A stretch of DNA of 64,000 nucleotides from Hordeum vulgare subsp. vulgare (GCF_904849725.1 NC_058519.1:186795703-186859702), one strand, 5' to 3'. Counted from the first letter of the stretch, positions 1 through 12,166 are shown. The notes: generated by a model not told the origin, from the letters alone. A program made the numbers and translations.

Positions 1-149
1 TATAACAACGCAACACATGGTTGATCGATCGTGAGCTGGTCGGGGAGTGTCCGGCCTCGAGTGCTTCGATTGACACATCCGAGAAGCTGAAATCCCCTCC
101 AACTACGGGTTGGCCACCTCCTATGACGCCCTCCTTTGGCCTATATTTA

Positions 150-730
150 CCCCTCCAATTGGTAAGTTTAATAGCGAGTCGAAGCCAGAGACCTGGGTGG
201 AAGACTAGCAAGTGGTCGTCCAGATCAACGGCGGCGACAATTATGTCGCTATGAAGCATCTGCCCCTCCTGCTGGAGGGGTCCGCGAGGGCGTGGCTCAA
301 CCAGCTGCCCTCCAGAAGCATCCACAGCTGGGGGATCTCGTCGGAGTGTTCGTCAAGTCCTTCGAGGGCACATACAAGCGCCCAGGCGGCCTGACAGAGC
401 TACGACATTGTGTCCAGAAGAGCAACTAGATTCTTCGGGAGTACATCCAGCGGTGGACCACAATTCACAACACCATTGAGAATGTCACAAAGCATCAAGC
501 CGTGTGCGCTTTCGAAGCATGCACCATGTATCGGGACCTCATTCTCAAGTTTAGCCGATCAGGGGACCTGTCCCTCGGTCAGGCCATGGAGATCGCCAAT
601 CGGTATGCGAATGGCAAAGAAGAAGACCGTCTCCGCAACGGCAAAGGCCGAGCCAACAAACCCCTCAGTCGGGTAACGCTGGGAAGAAGAAGAAGTGAAA
701 AGGCGATCCATCGGGCAAAGCCGAAGTAGC
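150..730 (+). pseudogene. Element A gag fragment
   Basis: This encodes part of the Gag capsid protein, which would package the element RNA in cytoplasmic particles. The conserved run around GSARAWLNQLP (about 275-312) and the helical stretch ending in ANRYANGKEEDRLR (about 595-640) are typical of Gypsy Gag of this lineage. The frame changes near 390 and again near 500, and stops interrupt it, so no continuous product exists. The N-terminal part upstream of 150 is poorly conserved and holds a short piece resembling LTR B (see findings). Assignment to Gag is firm; the exact ends are not. Confidence 0.75.
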
Positions 731-825
731 TGTTGTCCCAGGGCCGAGCCAGAATAAATCCAAAAAGATAAAGATTGTGCTGGCAAAAAGAAGTCTGAGT
801 CCAAGAGCAGCCTTTTGGACCAGCC

Positions 826-1775
826 GTGTCCGATTCATTCTCGCAAGGACGAGGAGGGGAGACTATCCCCGCCAAGCACACGGCTCACGACTGTCTCTTG
901 CTCCTGACGGAGATGGGTGGAGAGTCCTCCCGGGACAAGGAAGATGAAGACGACCCTGCGGACACCTCCGGGTATCCAAACATTCAGGCGACCCTCATGA
1001 TCTTTGCGGATGTCGAGATCAAGAGCCGATTGAAAGTCATCAATCAGGAGGTGAACTTGGCAGCCCCGGCTGCCCCAAAGTACCTCGACTGGGCGAAGAC
1101 GCCCGTCACATTCGACCAGTCAGACCACCTCGCCAACATAGCCACCTCTGAGAGGCAGGCGCTGGTGGTCGATCCCGCAGTCAATAGGTTCTGACTACGG
1201 AAATTCCTCATGGGCGGAGGCAGCGGCCTGAACATCATCTATGTGGACACTCTCAAAGCCATGGACATCCTGTTGCTCTGGCTAAGCAAGAGTAACATGC
1301 AGTTCCACGGGGATATCCCCAGGAAGATGGCCGAATCACTTGGCAAGATCACTTTGAGCGTAGTATTCGGCGACGAGAATTTTTTTTCGCAAGGAGAGGC
1401 TTTCCTTCGAGGTAGTCGACTTTCGCAGCGCCTATCACGCCATCCTAGGTAGGCCCGCTTACACACGTTTCATGGCCCGCCCATGTTACATGTATCTAGG
1501 GCCAAAAGGCGTAATCACGGTGACTGGCAATTGGAAGGTTGCCGAAGAGTGCCTCGAGCAAGGCTCTACCATCGCCAACGAGCAGGTCCTCGTAGTCGAG
1601 CCTGATGGGTACAAGAAGGCAGTGAAAACCACAAATATGCTCAAGTCAAAGTGGCCAACTACTGAATCCGCCTTTCAGTCGGCTGGTGAGACGAAGCAGG
1701 TCTACGTCCAACCCACATCTGAGTGCTTTTGCAACCAACATCTCCACCTCACTCGGAGAGAAATAGGAAGCCGAG
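826..1775 (+). pseudogene. Element A retropepsin (aspartic protease) region
   Basis: The stretch from about 1100 to 1500 matches the protease region of Tat-lineage Gypsy elements: a lead-in around VTFDQSDHLANIA, then the active-site segment MGGGSGLN at 1210-1233, then a loop ending in AILGRP near 1440. The protease would cut the polyprotein. The normal catalytic triplet is Asp-Gly-Gly or Asp-Gly-Ser; here the aspartate codon at 1213-1215 reads GGC (Gly), a single A-to-G change, so the enzyme would be dead. A stop lies at 1192-1194 and another at 1450-1452. The region runs to the LTR B insertion at 1780. Confidence 0.7.
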
Positions 1776-1780
1776 CTCAT

Positions 1781-4700
1781 TGATACGTCCCAAACGTATC
1801 TATAATTTCTGCTTGTTCCATGATCTTTTGGGTGACATTGTTATATGTTTTGCTACACTTTTATATCCTTTTACACATATTTGGACTAACCTACTAACTC
1901 AGTGCACCCAGTGCCAGTTTCTGTCTGCTGATTACTTTTTTGGAGGGACTTTTTCCCAAATTACCAGAGTCCCAAAAATCCCAAGAAAAATATATAAAAA
2001 TCAGCATGACGGAAGCTTCCAGACAGCAAAGGTGGGCTAGAGGGGAGCCAGGGCCTGCCCAGGCGGCCTCCCTGCATGGCCTGGCTCCTATCCACGCCCA
2101 CAGGTCGCCTGGGTGGGGCCCCCCTCCTCTGACGCCCTCCTTTGGCCTATATTTACCCTTTTGATCGGAAACCCTTCCATCATATCCAGAATCGCGAATT
2201 TCTCTATCGTTCCGCCACCGCAGTGCTTCCGAGATCGGGAGCGTCACGAGACCTCTTCCCGGCACCCTGCCGGAGGGAGGATTGACCTCCGGGAGCTTCT
2301 CCACCACCATGGACGCTTCCCGGATGTGCCGTGAGTAGTCCTCCTTGGACCATGAGTCCATGACCAGTAGCTATGTGATGTCTTCTCTCCAATCTTGTGC
2401 TTCAATGATTAGCCCTTGTGAGCTGCCCTACATGATCAAGACACCTATGTAATTTTCCTGCTATTGCTATGCTTGGTTTGTTGGGATCCGATGGATTATG
2501 AGATTATGTTCAGATTGTGATGAGTTATATATTTGATTATCCTTTTATATTATGTTCTTTAGTGATTCATGCATGTTCTCCGTTGCTCTTTATTGTTTTG
2601 ACAGAGTCGTAGATTGTAACTCCAAGAGGGAATGTTATGCATGATTGTGGGTTCATGCCCCATGATGTCTAGCTTGAGTGACAAAAACATGAGACTAGGG
2701 GATGTGTTTTTGCCACCAAGGAGAAAACAACGGTGCTTGTGACCACGGTTGCAAGGATTGTTTACCTTACGCAAAGTTCGTTAATGCAGTTGTCCGTTTA
2801 TTTGAGTTTACACTTTGGGTGGGGCTCGCACCTTAATACCAGTGAGATGTTCTAGATAGATATCTCAACGTGGATGCTTAGTAAGTAGATGCTGATGAAT
2901 AAACGGTCTACTTGTCTTGGCGTACTGCTGATACGTCCAAAACGTATCTATAATATTGATGGTTTCATGCTACTTTTATGCTTTTGATAATTGTTTTTAT
3001 ATTAAGTTTATGATTTATTTGGAATAACCTACTAATATTTGCAAAAGTGCACAATGTTCTTGTTTTACACTTTGATGTGTAGGAACTATCAAAAATAGAA
3101 GAGGAAACCTTGTTGGAGCGGGACACTAACTTTCCAGAAATCTGTCCCCCCCTACAGATTTTAGAGATTGTCTATTTCCTCCTCGAAGATGACATCAAAT
3201 GGGAAAAATAATATACGCAAAAGTTGTGGGGAATTTTATGCTGATAATTCTAGACATAAAATTCGGCCCATTTGGAGTTAGGACGCTCCAGGAAAGCCCG
3301 TTTTACTGGAGGACAAATATCTGATTACAGGATTACGAGAATCGGTGACGCGATTGAGTCAAACTATTACCATATTAGATGGGTTCGGCCAAGCCACGAC
3401 CTAGGGACCTCATTAGGTCTGAGAGGGGTTCCTAGGAAGGTTCTAGACGTGCCCAAAAGCCTTTGGATCAAAGGGGCATCCATCGGAGGGTCAAGGATGA
3501 TCGTCCCGACTCATATAAGGAGAGGAAAAACCTGATTTCTGGAGGGCCACCAAGATCTACGAGATTTCCTCCTCCGAGGCAGCCGCCTTGGGGTGTAGAA
3601 CCACCTCCATATCAGCACCATCTCCAAGGAGGAAGGGGGGCCAAGGGCCACCACCCAAAGGGCCATGGCTGCCGCCGGCCGCCGTCTCCTCTCCGGATTG
3701 CACCTCTCCATCAACCTCTTACTCACCATGGCCATGTGTGAGTAGTCTCCCTCGGGGCTGAGGTCTTCTACGTGTAGCTATGTGGTCATCTCTCTCTCCC
3801 ATGATGTGATCTTGATTGTGATCATAGGCTATGTTAATCTAGAGTGATCTCATGATGTTTCCCCTTCTTCTATGTATTGGATTGATGTACTTACTTGATC
3901 GTATCTAGTATAATCCCCAAGACCATGGTGACAGCGGTCTATTGGACATGGATTAGAAGAATATTTTCATGAGTGATTTCCTATTTTGTGAATTGATTGA
4001 AGATTGAGAGTCTCTTGGTTCTTGTCTTTGACTATCCTTGAGATATGTTGTGGTGATTGTGGTACTCTCTTTGGATGGTCGCGGTAACATTGGGAAATCC
4101 ATAGATGAGAACTACGAACTCTGAGGTGTGCTTTTGTAGCCCTACATAATTCTCGTCCTCTCATGATCACAAAGGAATGACCTCCAAGTACGTCTCCATT
4201 GCATGTTTTAGTGGAAATATCATGTGATTAGATTATGTTAATGTTGTTGGGAGTGCCACTAGTGAAAGTATGAAGCCTAGGCCTTGTTTCTCACCATTGT
4301 TACACCGTTTATGCTCACTTTTGTCAATTGCTACCTTTCTGCCATTTTTATTTCATATTTACAATACCTTGTTTTACCATCCATATCACTTGTCTTTTAA
4401 CATCTCTTCGCCAAACTAGTGCACCTATACAACTGACAATTGTATTGGGTGTGTTGGGGACACAAGAGACTTCTTGTATCTTAATTGCAGGGTTGCTTGA
4501 GAGAGACCATCTTCAACCTCTACTTCCCTGAGTTCGATAAACCTTAGGTCATCCACTTGAGGGAAATTGTTGTTGTCCTACAAATCTCCGCGCTTGGAGG
4601 CCCAACATAGTCTACAAGAATAGAAACGTGCGTAGACATCAACTGCCCATTACTATTTAGCCTCTAAATTTCAAGTTGCATAATTAGCGCATTTATATTT

Positions 4701-5147
4701 CTGTCAATTGCCCAGCTGTAATTTGTTTACCCATGCATAGTTGTTTATCGTTTTTTGGGAGAGAGACATCACTAGTGAACATCATGTGAATCACGTCCAT
4801 ATCACCACCATTGCTTACACCTCCACCATTTACTGCTTTCATTTACTTTTCCGTTGCAATCACTATCACTATTCCCGCTTGTGTTTTGATCCTTTGCAAA
4901 CTACAAGGCCGGAGAGATTGACAACCTCTCTATACTCATTGGGAGCAAAGTTATTTGTTGTGTGTGCATGTCCACGTCTTCTGCTAGCGCGAGAGCAGCG
5001 TACACCTACTTGTTCATCCTCGGACTCCTCCTGGTTAGGTAAACCTTACAGTCCCCGTGTAAGGGAAATCTGCTGCTGGCTACATTTCCACCTTCCACTT
5101 GGGGTAACCAACGAGGGGCGAGAAGTATATCCATCAACTCGTCGTCA
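1781..5147 (+). mobile_element. Solo LTR B (Gypsy, TGATACGTC type), holding solo LTR C
   Basis: It starts TGATACGTCCC and ends CGTCGTCA. The 5 bp before it (CTCAT, 1776-1780) recur right after it (5148-5152), a perfect target duplication. Element A coding sequence continues in frame across the duplication, which confirms both borders. Without the nested LTR C the LTR is about 1.65 kb. It holds a TATA-like tataTTTACC stretch near 2150 but no internal retrotransposon genes, so it is a solo LTR left by LTR-LTR recombination. Short ORFs in it look accidental. Confidence 0.9.
2929..4641 (+). mobile_element. Solo LTR C nested in LTR B
   Basis: A 1713-bp LTR beginning TGATACGTCCAAAACG and ending GTAGACATCA. 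It is flanked by the direct repeat ACTGC at 2924-2928 and 4642-4646. It is related to LTR B in its first 25 bp but diverges after that, so it is a different subfamily. No coding sequence is present. It is the innermost layer of the nest A < B < C. Confidence 0.9.
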
Positions 5148-5152
5148 CTCAT

Positions 5153-6003
5153 CCAGTTCCTCTATAAGAACTAGGATGTCTTTGCATGGAAGCCGTCTGA
5201 CATGCCGGGGGTTCCAAGGGAGCTGGCTGAGCATCGCCTCCGAGTGGACCTGAAGATCAAGCCCATCAAGGAACACCTGCGCCGATCCTCCGTGGAGAAG
5301 CGTAGGGAAATCGGTGAAGAGATCGCTCGGCTCCTAGCTGCCGAGTTCATCCGCGAGGTCCACCACTCCGAGAGGACGGCGAACGTGGTCCTAGTGCCAA
5401 AGAAGAACAATTCACTCCGAATATGTACTGATTTCAAGCACCTCAATCGGGCATGTCCGAAGGACCACTTCCCTCTGCCTCGCATAGATCAAATTGTAGA
5501 TTCAACTGATGGATGTGAACGCATGTCGTTCCTGGATGTGTACTCCGGGTACCACCAGATCCGAATGTATGGACCTGATGAAACAAAGATAGCCTTCATC
5601 ACCCCATTCGGGCATTTTTGTTACATCACGATGCCATTCGGTCTCAAAAACACTGGAGCTACATTCCAGCGTATGATTCAAAAATGTCTGCAGGAATAGA
5701 TTAGTCAGAATGTCGAAGAGTACATGGATGACATCGTGGGTCAAGTCCAGGAAAGGTTCTGACCTCCTGGCCGATCTCGCCAAAACCTTCGCAAACCTTC
5801 GACGTTTCGGGATCAAGCTCAATCCGGCCAAATGCACCTTCGGTGTACCGGCTTGTAAGCTACTCGGCTTCCTTGTTTACGAACGAGGTATCGATGCCAA
5901 TCCCGACAAGATCGGAGCCATCGTCAAGATGATACGGCCGGAGCGTATCCACGATGTGCAGAGGCTTACTCGATGTCTTGTGGCCCTCAGTCACTTCATC
6001 TGA
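5153..6003 (+). pseudogene. Element A reverse transcriptase
   Basis: Encodes the palm and fingers of a Gypsy reverse transcriptase, which copies element RNA to DNA. Visible landmarks in order are the WKPSDMPG lead-in, VLVPKKN and RICTDF near 5390-5440, the first catalytic aspartate in FLDVYSGYHQI (about 5530-5562), ITMPFGLKNTGATFQRMI (about 5626-5680), and the catalytic YMDD at 5721-5732. The usual residue before the two aspartates is Val; here it is Met. A TAG stop at 5697-5699 and a TGA at 6001-6003 break the frame, and the two halves are in different frames. Family assignment is secure. Confidence 0.88.
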
Positions 6004-6735
6004 AGACTCGGTGAGAAGGCCCTCCCTCTTTACCAATTGATGAAGAAATTCAACAGATTCGAGTGGACTGATGAAGCACAGGTCTCATTCAACCAACTCA
6101 AAGCTCTCCACCCAGCAGATTTGGTTGCTCCGAGCAGTCACGAGCCCTTGCTCTTGTACATCGCTGCCACTAGCCAAGTTGTTACCAACGTACTCACTGT
6201 GGAGCGGGAAGAAGCGGGCAAAGCATACAAGGTACAAAGGCCAATCTACTACATTTCTGAAGTGTTGACCCCTTCAAAATAGAGGTACCCACACTACCAT
6301 AAGATGGTCTATGGGATCTACCTGACCGTGAAGAAGGTGGTCCACTATTTCCAAGATCACTTGGTCACTATCATTAGTCACACTCCCCTAGCAGAAATTA
6401 TGCATAATCGGGATGCGACCGGCCAACTGGCCAAATGGGTGATTGAGCTCCTACCAGTGGAGATCAAGTTTAAAGCCAAGAAAGCAATCAAGTCTCAGGC
6501 CCTGGAAGATTTTCTTGCCGAATGGGTAGAGCAAGAGCAGCCGGCTCTAGTCATCCCCGAGCACTGGACCATGTTCTTTGATGGATCCAAGATGCTCCAT
6601 GGTTCGGGGATTGGGTGGTTATCATTTCCCCCACGGGAGATCGATTGAGCTACGTGAAAAATTCACTTTGATTCGTCCAACAATGAGGCCGAGTACGAGG
6701 AGAAACAAGGCAACACTGTCCTTCAGAAGCCCTCT
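6004..6735 (+). pseudogene. Element A RNase H and second (archaeal-type) RNase H domain
   Basis: The first part (about 6037-6545) is the RT-connected RNase H, with the sheet around LVAPSSHEPLLLYIAAT and the SQALEDFLAEW motif. A stop lies at 6280-6282. From about 6563 a second RNase H fold starts, with the metal-binding FDGS at about 6572-6583; the later NNEAEY glutamate motif (about 6679-6696) is in a shifted frame. Two RNase H domains in series is the known mark of the Tat lineage. The match ends near 6735, where the integrase should follow but is missing, and antisense sequence of the additional ORF takes over. Confidence 0.8.
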
Positions 6736-6759
6736 CTTGGGATCGAGCTCCTTCTCTAT

Positions 6760-9700
6760 TCGCGTCATCTCTTCTTCAATGTCGGCAACAAAGGTTACAC
6801 TCAACAGAAAACGGAGGATGAGAAACATCAGTCGGAGATTTCAGAATGATCATGGGGAAGTATTCAGACACTCAACGTACCTTTGAGCTTCACACAGAGC
6901 TCTGCGTTGAAGTCCTCGATGAACTTCTCAAGCTCAACTTTCCTGGAAGTGGCCTTCTCGAGGTTGGCTTCCCACTCGGCGTAATGTTTCTTCAACTCAG
7001 CAAGCTCCGTCGTGGTCTTCTTCGCACCGGCTTTCAGAAGTCCATTCTCCTCCTCCAATGTGCCAACCGACTTGAGTTCGGCCTCAGCTGCCAAGGTTTT
7101 CTGCTTGACATCCTTCCAAGAGTATGCGAGTTCTTCATCCCTCTTCTCAGGGGCTTCCTTCATTGTCACTAGATAAATCAAATTATTCAGCCTCTCAAAA
7201 AGGCGATCTGACAAGACAGCCTCAGTCGGATAAGAAAAGACAACTTAATGGAGTGTCAGTCGGATGGCGAGGACATACCTTCAGCTGTTCGCTTTTCCTA
7301 CTCCAGTCGCTTGTTCTTTGCTTTCTCCGCCTCAAGGCTTAGTCGAAGTTCCTGCAACTCTTTTTCCATGACGTCATCGCGGCCCACAGGCCCACAAAGA
7401 GTCTGCAATCAAAACAAACAAGAAAGGCATAACATTATGTCGTGGCTCGAAGACTACCGTCGACTGCCACATTCGACGGTAGCCTCGAGGACTACACCCA
7501 GTGAGTGCACTCAGTGAGCCCCCACTGTAATGATAGAGGATAAGGGATCCGTACCCGACCGGCCTCTATCAACCAGAACAAAGAAACTGAGACTACTGTC
7601 GACTTCTTCAGTCGACAGTATCCTCGGGGACAACACCCAGTGGGTGCACTCAGTGCGCCCCCACTAGAAAGATGGAAGAAACAAAAGGGCTCCCCACCCT
7701 ACTGGACTCTGTCAAACATTCAAAGAAAGAAAAAAGACTAACACCGACTGACACAGTCAATGATAGCCTTGGGGACTACACCTAGTGGGTGCGCTCAACG
7801 CGCCCCCACTAACACCCAGTGGGTGTGCTCCTGGGCATGCCCACTCGGGATTCCTACTAAGGACCAGATTCAAAAATAAATACGTGCATAAAGGACTTAC
7901 CCGAACGTTTTTTACCACGGCTTCAGTCGTGTCGTACGCATCCTTCAATCGCCCAACCATCACGTCCAGCTGAGCCAAGGCCTCCTTGCGAGCCCCCTCC
8001 TAGTCCTCCAGGGTAAGGTGGAGCTGGAAGATGTTGCGATCCTTGGGGTGAAACGATGAAGTGGTCAGCAAATATTGTCTGGGTGAAGCTCCAGCCGAAG
8101 CGACCTCCTACACCACAGGAGCCTTGGCCTTGATGTTCACGGTGGGAGTCGGAGCCTGCTTCAGCACTTCTCCAGCTGCAGAAGGGACATCAACGTCGAG
8201 TTCAATCACGTCTTGTGGCTTTGCACATGTCCACAAGACAGTCCAAAGACCACTCCAATATCCAAAGCCTGAATTTCAAATGGATTGCTGGAAAAGCCCA
8301 AGGGTTACCTTTTGATGAAGTGACATCAACGTCATCTCTACTTTTGTTAGAAGTCTTGGGATCCAGTGAAGAAGTCGAAGTGTCAGGACTACAACAAAAA
8401 CATCAAAGCCCAATCATCACTCAGAAGACATTTTTCAAACTGAGAAAAATCACTCGGTAAAGATACTTACACCGAAGCCACACGTACTTCAACGTTGATG
8501 CACGGCAGGAAGGTCTTACGAGGCTTGGAGTTGGATATCTTGGTTGCTTGGCGGCCTGCTCCTACAGCGCCTCGGGCTCACTCCGGCCTCGTTTGTAGCT
8601 GTGCGTCGGCATGGCTGATACACTCGGCTTCACCATCGACGGAGTCTTTGGGGCGTGTGTGTGGACTCCAGGGTCCTGGCGTGCCTTGGAACGGGTCTCG
8701 ACCTGTTTCTTGACCTGGACTTCGTCAAACAGAGAAGATTCCGCCTCGTCTCCACGCTCCTCCTCGCTCTTCACCATCTCCTCATCTTTGCCTTCATTGT
8801 CTTCGTCGTCCTCCGAGCCCTTCGGGAGCTCGGTGTCTTGGTTTTTAGTGTCACTCTCCATGTCAATGGGCAAGCGGTCAATCGCCAGTATGGAATTGAC
8901 AAACCCTGTGAACGCCTGCCGAGTGAAGGAAACAAAATCACAAGTGGGAGTTGAAACAACAAATAAATTCACTCGGTTCGGATGCTCGATGACTGACCTC
9001 ATTAGGTTTATTGCTCGCTGCGAAGGGTTTCATCTGCATGGAGCCTCTGGGGTTATCTCTCACTCGGGTGATGGCCCTGAGTTTATTCTCCATCGCCTCT
9101 TCTCCGAGCTCCTTAGGATGGACTTGAGTCTGATCATCCGGCCCTTCGTATTTAGAAATCGGGTGGGCTCTCGCCTGAAGAGGCTGGATCCTAAGCTGGA
9201 AGAAGACGTCCAAGAGGTCCATTCTATTCACGCCCTTTCAGATCAAGGAAACCACCGCTATCATCAAGATCTTTGCGCCAGTCTTCTCCTCTGTGGACAA
9301 GATCAAGGTAGGGGTCGGGTGGATCCTACAATAGTATAGGGCGGGAGGCCTGACTGACCCTCGCCAACTGGGGCGTCTCGGCAATAAAACCAAGAGTCCT
9401 GCCAGTTCTTCACCAAGTCCGAGAAACTCATCTGGGGAAATCTACTTTTGCCCCTAAGCTGAATGCCTAAGCCGCCGCAAAGCTACACTACATTGGTATT
9501 TGCCCCGAGGAGGAAGACTTCTTCACAGTCATCACTTGACACGTGAACAGGCGCTTGAATAGGCCCCAATGCGGGTGACACCCGATGAAGTTCTCGCACA
9601 AAGACACAAATGTGGCCAGATATGAAACAACGTTGGGTGGCCGATGATGGAGTCGAGCCCCGAAGAAAGCAAGAAACGCTCGGAATAGGGGGTGCGCAGG

Positions 9701-9967
9701 TAGAGAAAAACCTTTCTCGATGTGGGTGACCAAGAGCACCCGCTCGTCGTTCTCGAGCGCCGGCTCTAATTCGCTATCCTCGGGCAGTCGATAGCTCCCC
9801 TAGGAGATCAAGCCTTCGCCCTCTAGTTCCAACAATCGTCCCTCCGAGACAGGGGATGGCATCCACTCGCGTGGGATCCATCATCGCGGGAGCACTCCGG
9901 TGCTCGAGGAGGATCCACGCGACCCCTTCTTGGCCTGCTCAGCCTTCGACATCGCTCCCTTCACCAT
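6760..9967 (-). pseudogene. Antisense additional ORF of element A (spliced, coiled-coil protein)
   Basis: Reading on the minus strand from a Met near 9967 (MVKGAMSKAEQ). The segment 9739-9488 resembles the putative gypsy-type transposon domain (Pfam PF04195, Transposase_28): a hydrophobic core around FSLPAHPLFRAFLAFFG. An acidic, low-complexity stretch follows (8850-8600), then an alpha-helical, coiled-coil-rich part (7171-6880). Frames change at places with good plant splice signals: donor GTAAGT 8470-8465 with acceptor at 8389, donor at 7900 with acceptor near 7401, donor near 7276 with acceptor near 7171, and an intron-like stretch near 9000-8920. Stops such as the one near 9800 suggest decay. 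Role unknown; antisense ORFs are described for Tat elements. Confidence 0.6.
7440..7845. repeat. Three tandem copies of a hairpin plus CCCAGTGGGTG module inside the antisense intron
   Basis: The phrase ACACCCAGTGGGTGCACTCA followed by GTGCGCCCCCACT occurs near 7494, 7632 and 7779, with a partial copy at 7807. Each of the first three is preceded by an inverted repeat of the form ACTGTCGAC-loop-GTCGACAGT (near 7456, 7595 and, degenerate, 7742). The repeat length is about 140-150 bp. It lies in the presumed intron 7900-7401 of the antisense ORF. Confidence 0.7.
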
Positions 9968-10326
9968 GGCGGGTGGCGGAGAGGTCGGCACCGGGAATTG
10001 ATGGAGGCAGCCGATGGTTCTTGTCTTTGGTGGCAAGTGGAGGAAGTGGGGACAGAAAGAACCTGATCCTGGGGCGCGGTCTTCTCTCTCTTCCGCCTCA
10101 AGCCTTAAATACCCAACGACAAGATTCCCCATCGAGCACATCGCCGGCCCGAGGAAGATCTGCAGTATCCTGAGGATCACGCACACTGTAGCATGACAGC
10201 GACATCACATGCGCGGAAATCGGGGCGTCACACCACTACTTTCACTACCTGCATCTCCGCTGAAACCGCCGCCCGCACGCGTGCTCCCTTAGTTCTAAAA
10301 GTTGTGAAAAATCTGTCCCAGCTCAT

Positions 10327-11978
10327 TGATACGTCTCAAACGTATCTATAATTTTTGATGGTTTCACGCTGTTATCTTGTCAACTTTGGATGTTTTGTTT
10401 ACCTTTTATATCTTTTTTGGGACTAACTTATTAACTCAGTGCCAAGCACCAGTTCTTGTTTTTTCTGTGTTTTTGACTCTTTTCAGATCTGATTTTCGAA
10501 TGGAGTCCAAACGGAATAATTCTTTCACGATGATTTTTTATGGGAAATATCAAAAATACCGGAAGAAAAAGATACCGGAGGGGGGAGTCCCGAGAGCGCC
10601 ACAAGCCCTATCGCCGCGACCCCCCCCCCCCTAGGACGCGCCAATCAAGCTTGTGGGCCCCTCGGGGGCCCACTTGATCCAACTCCACCGCCATATGGTC
10701 CTATAAATTCAGAAACCTCCAGAAAGAAACCTAGATCGGGAGTTCCGCCGCCGCAAGTTCCTGTTTCCGTGAGATCTCATCTAGAGACCCTTCCCGGTGC
10801 CCTGCCGGAGGGGCCTTTGGAGTTGGAGGGCTTCTTCATCAACATCATCGCCCCTCCAATGACTCATGAGTAGTTCACTTCAGACCTACGGGTCCGTAGT
10901 TAGTAGCTAGATGGCTTCTTCTCTCTCTTGGATCTTCAATACAAAGTTCTCCAGGATCTTCATGGAGATCTATCCGATGTAATCCTCTTTGGCGGTGTGT
11001 TTGTCGAGATCCGATGAATTGTGGATTTGTGATCAGATTATCTATGATATATATTTGAGTCTTTGCTGATTTCTAATATGCATGATTTGATATCCTTGTA
11101 AGTCTCTCCGAGTCTTGGGTTTTGTTTGGCCAACTAGATATATGATTCTTGCAATGGGAGAAGTGTTTGGTTTTGGGTTCTTACCGTCTGGTGACCTTTC
11201 CCAGTGACAGTAGGGGAAGCAAGGCACACATCGTGTAGTTTCCATCAAGGGTAACAAGATGGGCTTTGTCGTAGATATGAGATTGTCCATCTACATCATG
11301 TCATCTTGTTTAAGGCATTACTCTGTTCTTTTGGACTTAATACACTAGATGCATGCTGGATAGCGGTCGACGTGTGGAGTAATAGTAGTAGATGCAGAAA
11401 GTATCGGTCTACTTGTTTCGCACGTGATGCCTATAGATATAATCATTGTCATATATGAGGTCACGACTTTGTGCGGTTCTATCAATTGCTTGAGAGTAAT
11501 TCGTTCACCCACCGTGTACTTGCTTTCATGAGAGAAGCCACTAGTAAACACTACGGCCCCCGGGTCTATTCACACCTATCGTTTACACCTCCACTTTTAC
11601 TTTGCTTTGTTACTTTGTTGCTTTCAGTTCTCACTTGGCAAACAATCTATAAGGGATTGACAACCCCTTCATAGCGTTGGGAGCAAGCTTTTTATGTTTG
11701 TGCAGGCACTTGTGATACTCCTTCACTGGATCGATACCTTGGTTCTCAAACTGAGGGAAATATTTACCACCACTGCGCTACATCACCCTTTCCGCTTCGA
11801 GGGAACACCAACGCAAGGCTCCAACGCCGCGGGGAAATCCTTTGCATATTTGCCTAGTAAGTCCCTAAAGGCGTAGCCGTAGAAGAAGGATTCCTGGTGT
11901 CGTTGCTGAGGAGTAAATAACAGTCTCCCGTCAGAACTGTTTCTGGCGTTGTTGGAAGGTCTTTTGTTGCATCAGCAG
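10327..11978 (+). repeat. 5' LTR of element D
   Basis: Starts TGATACGTCTCAAACG and ends TGTTGCATCAGCA. A near-identical copy lies at 15517-17160. It is 1652 bp. A C-rich run at 10620-10631 is longer than in the 3' copy. Confidence 0.92.
10702..10708 (+). promoter_or_regulatory. TATA-like box of element D 5' LTR
   Basis: TATAAAT lies about 375 bp into the LTR, after a GC-rich block, as expected for the start of element transcription. The same motif is present at about 15885 in the 3' LTR. Confidence 0.5.
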
Positions 11979-11988
11979 AAGTATTTCT

Positions 11989-12006
11989 GGCACCGTTGCC
12001 GGGGAA
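11989..12006 (+). other. Primer-binding site of element D (tRNA-Asp)
   Basis: The 18 bases TGGCACCGTTGCCGGGGA match the complement of the 3' end of plant tRNA-Asp except for one A in place of G. It lies 10 bp past the LTR end. Athila-type elements are known to use tRNA-Asp. Confidence 0.85.
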
Positions 12007-12166
12007 GGAGAGATCTATCCAAGTAGGTCTCACAAACTCATCTCCTGCATTTACCTTTTTTCCAGTTGCCTCTCTATTTCCTCTCCCCCACTTCACATTT
12101 GCCGTTTTTGTTTTTCCCGTTTCACTCTCCCTCTTCCTGCTCGTTTGCGTGTGACATAGTCCATCA

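Noticed and set aside
1894..2361. 155-codon minus-strand ORF
   Set aside because: Entirely inside solo LTR B, with no motif; the LTR borders are proven by target duplication.
4741..5253. 170-codon plus-strand ORF before the reverse transcriptase
   Set aside because: It spans the end of LTR B and the start of resumed gag-pol in a different frame from the polymerase; a border artefact.
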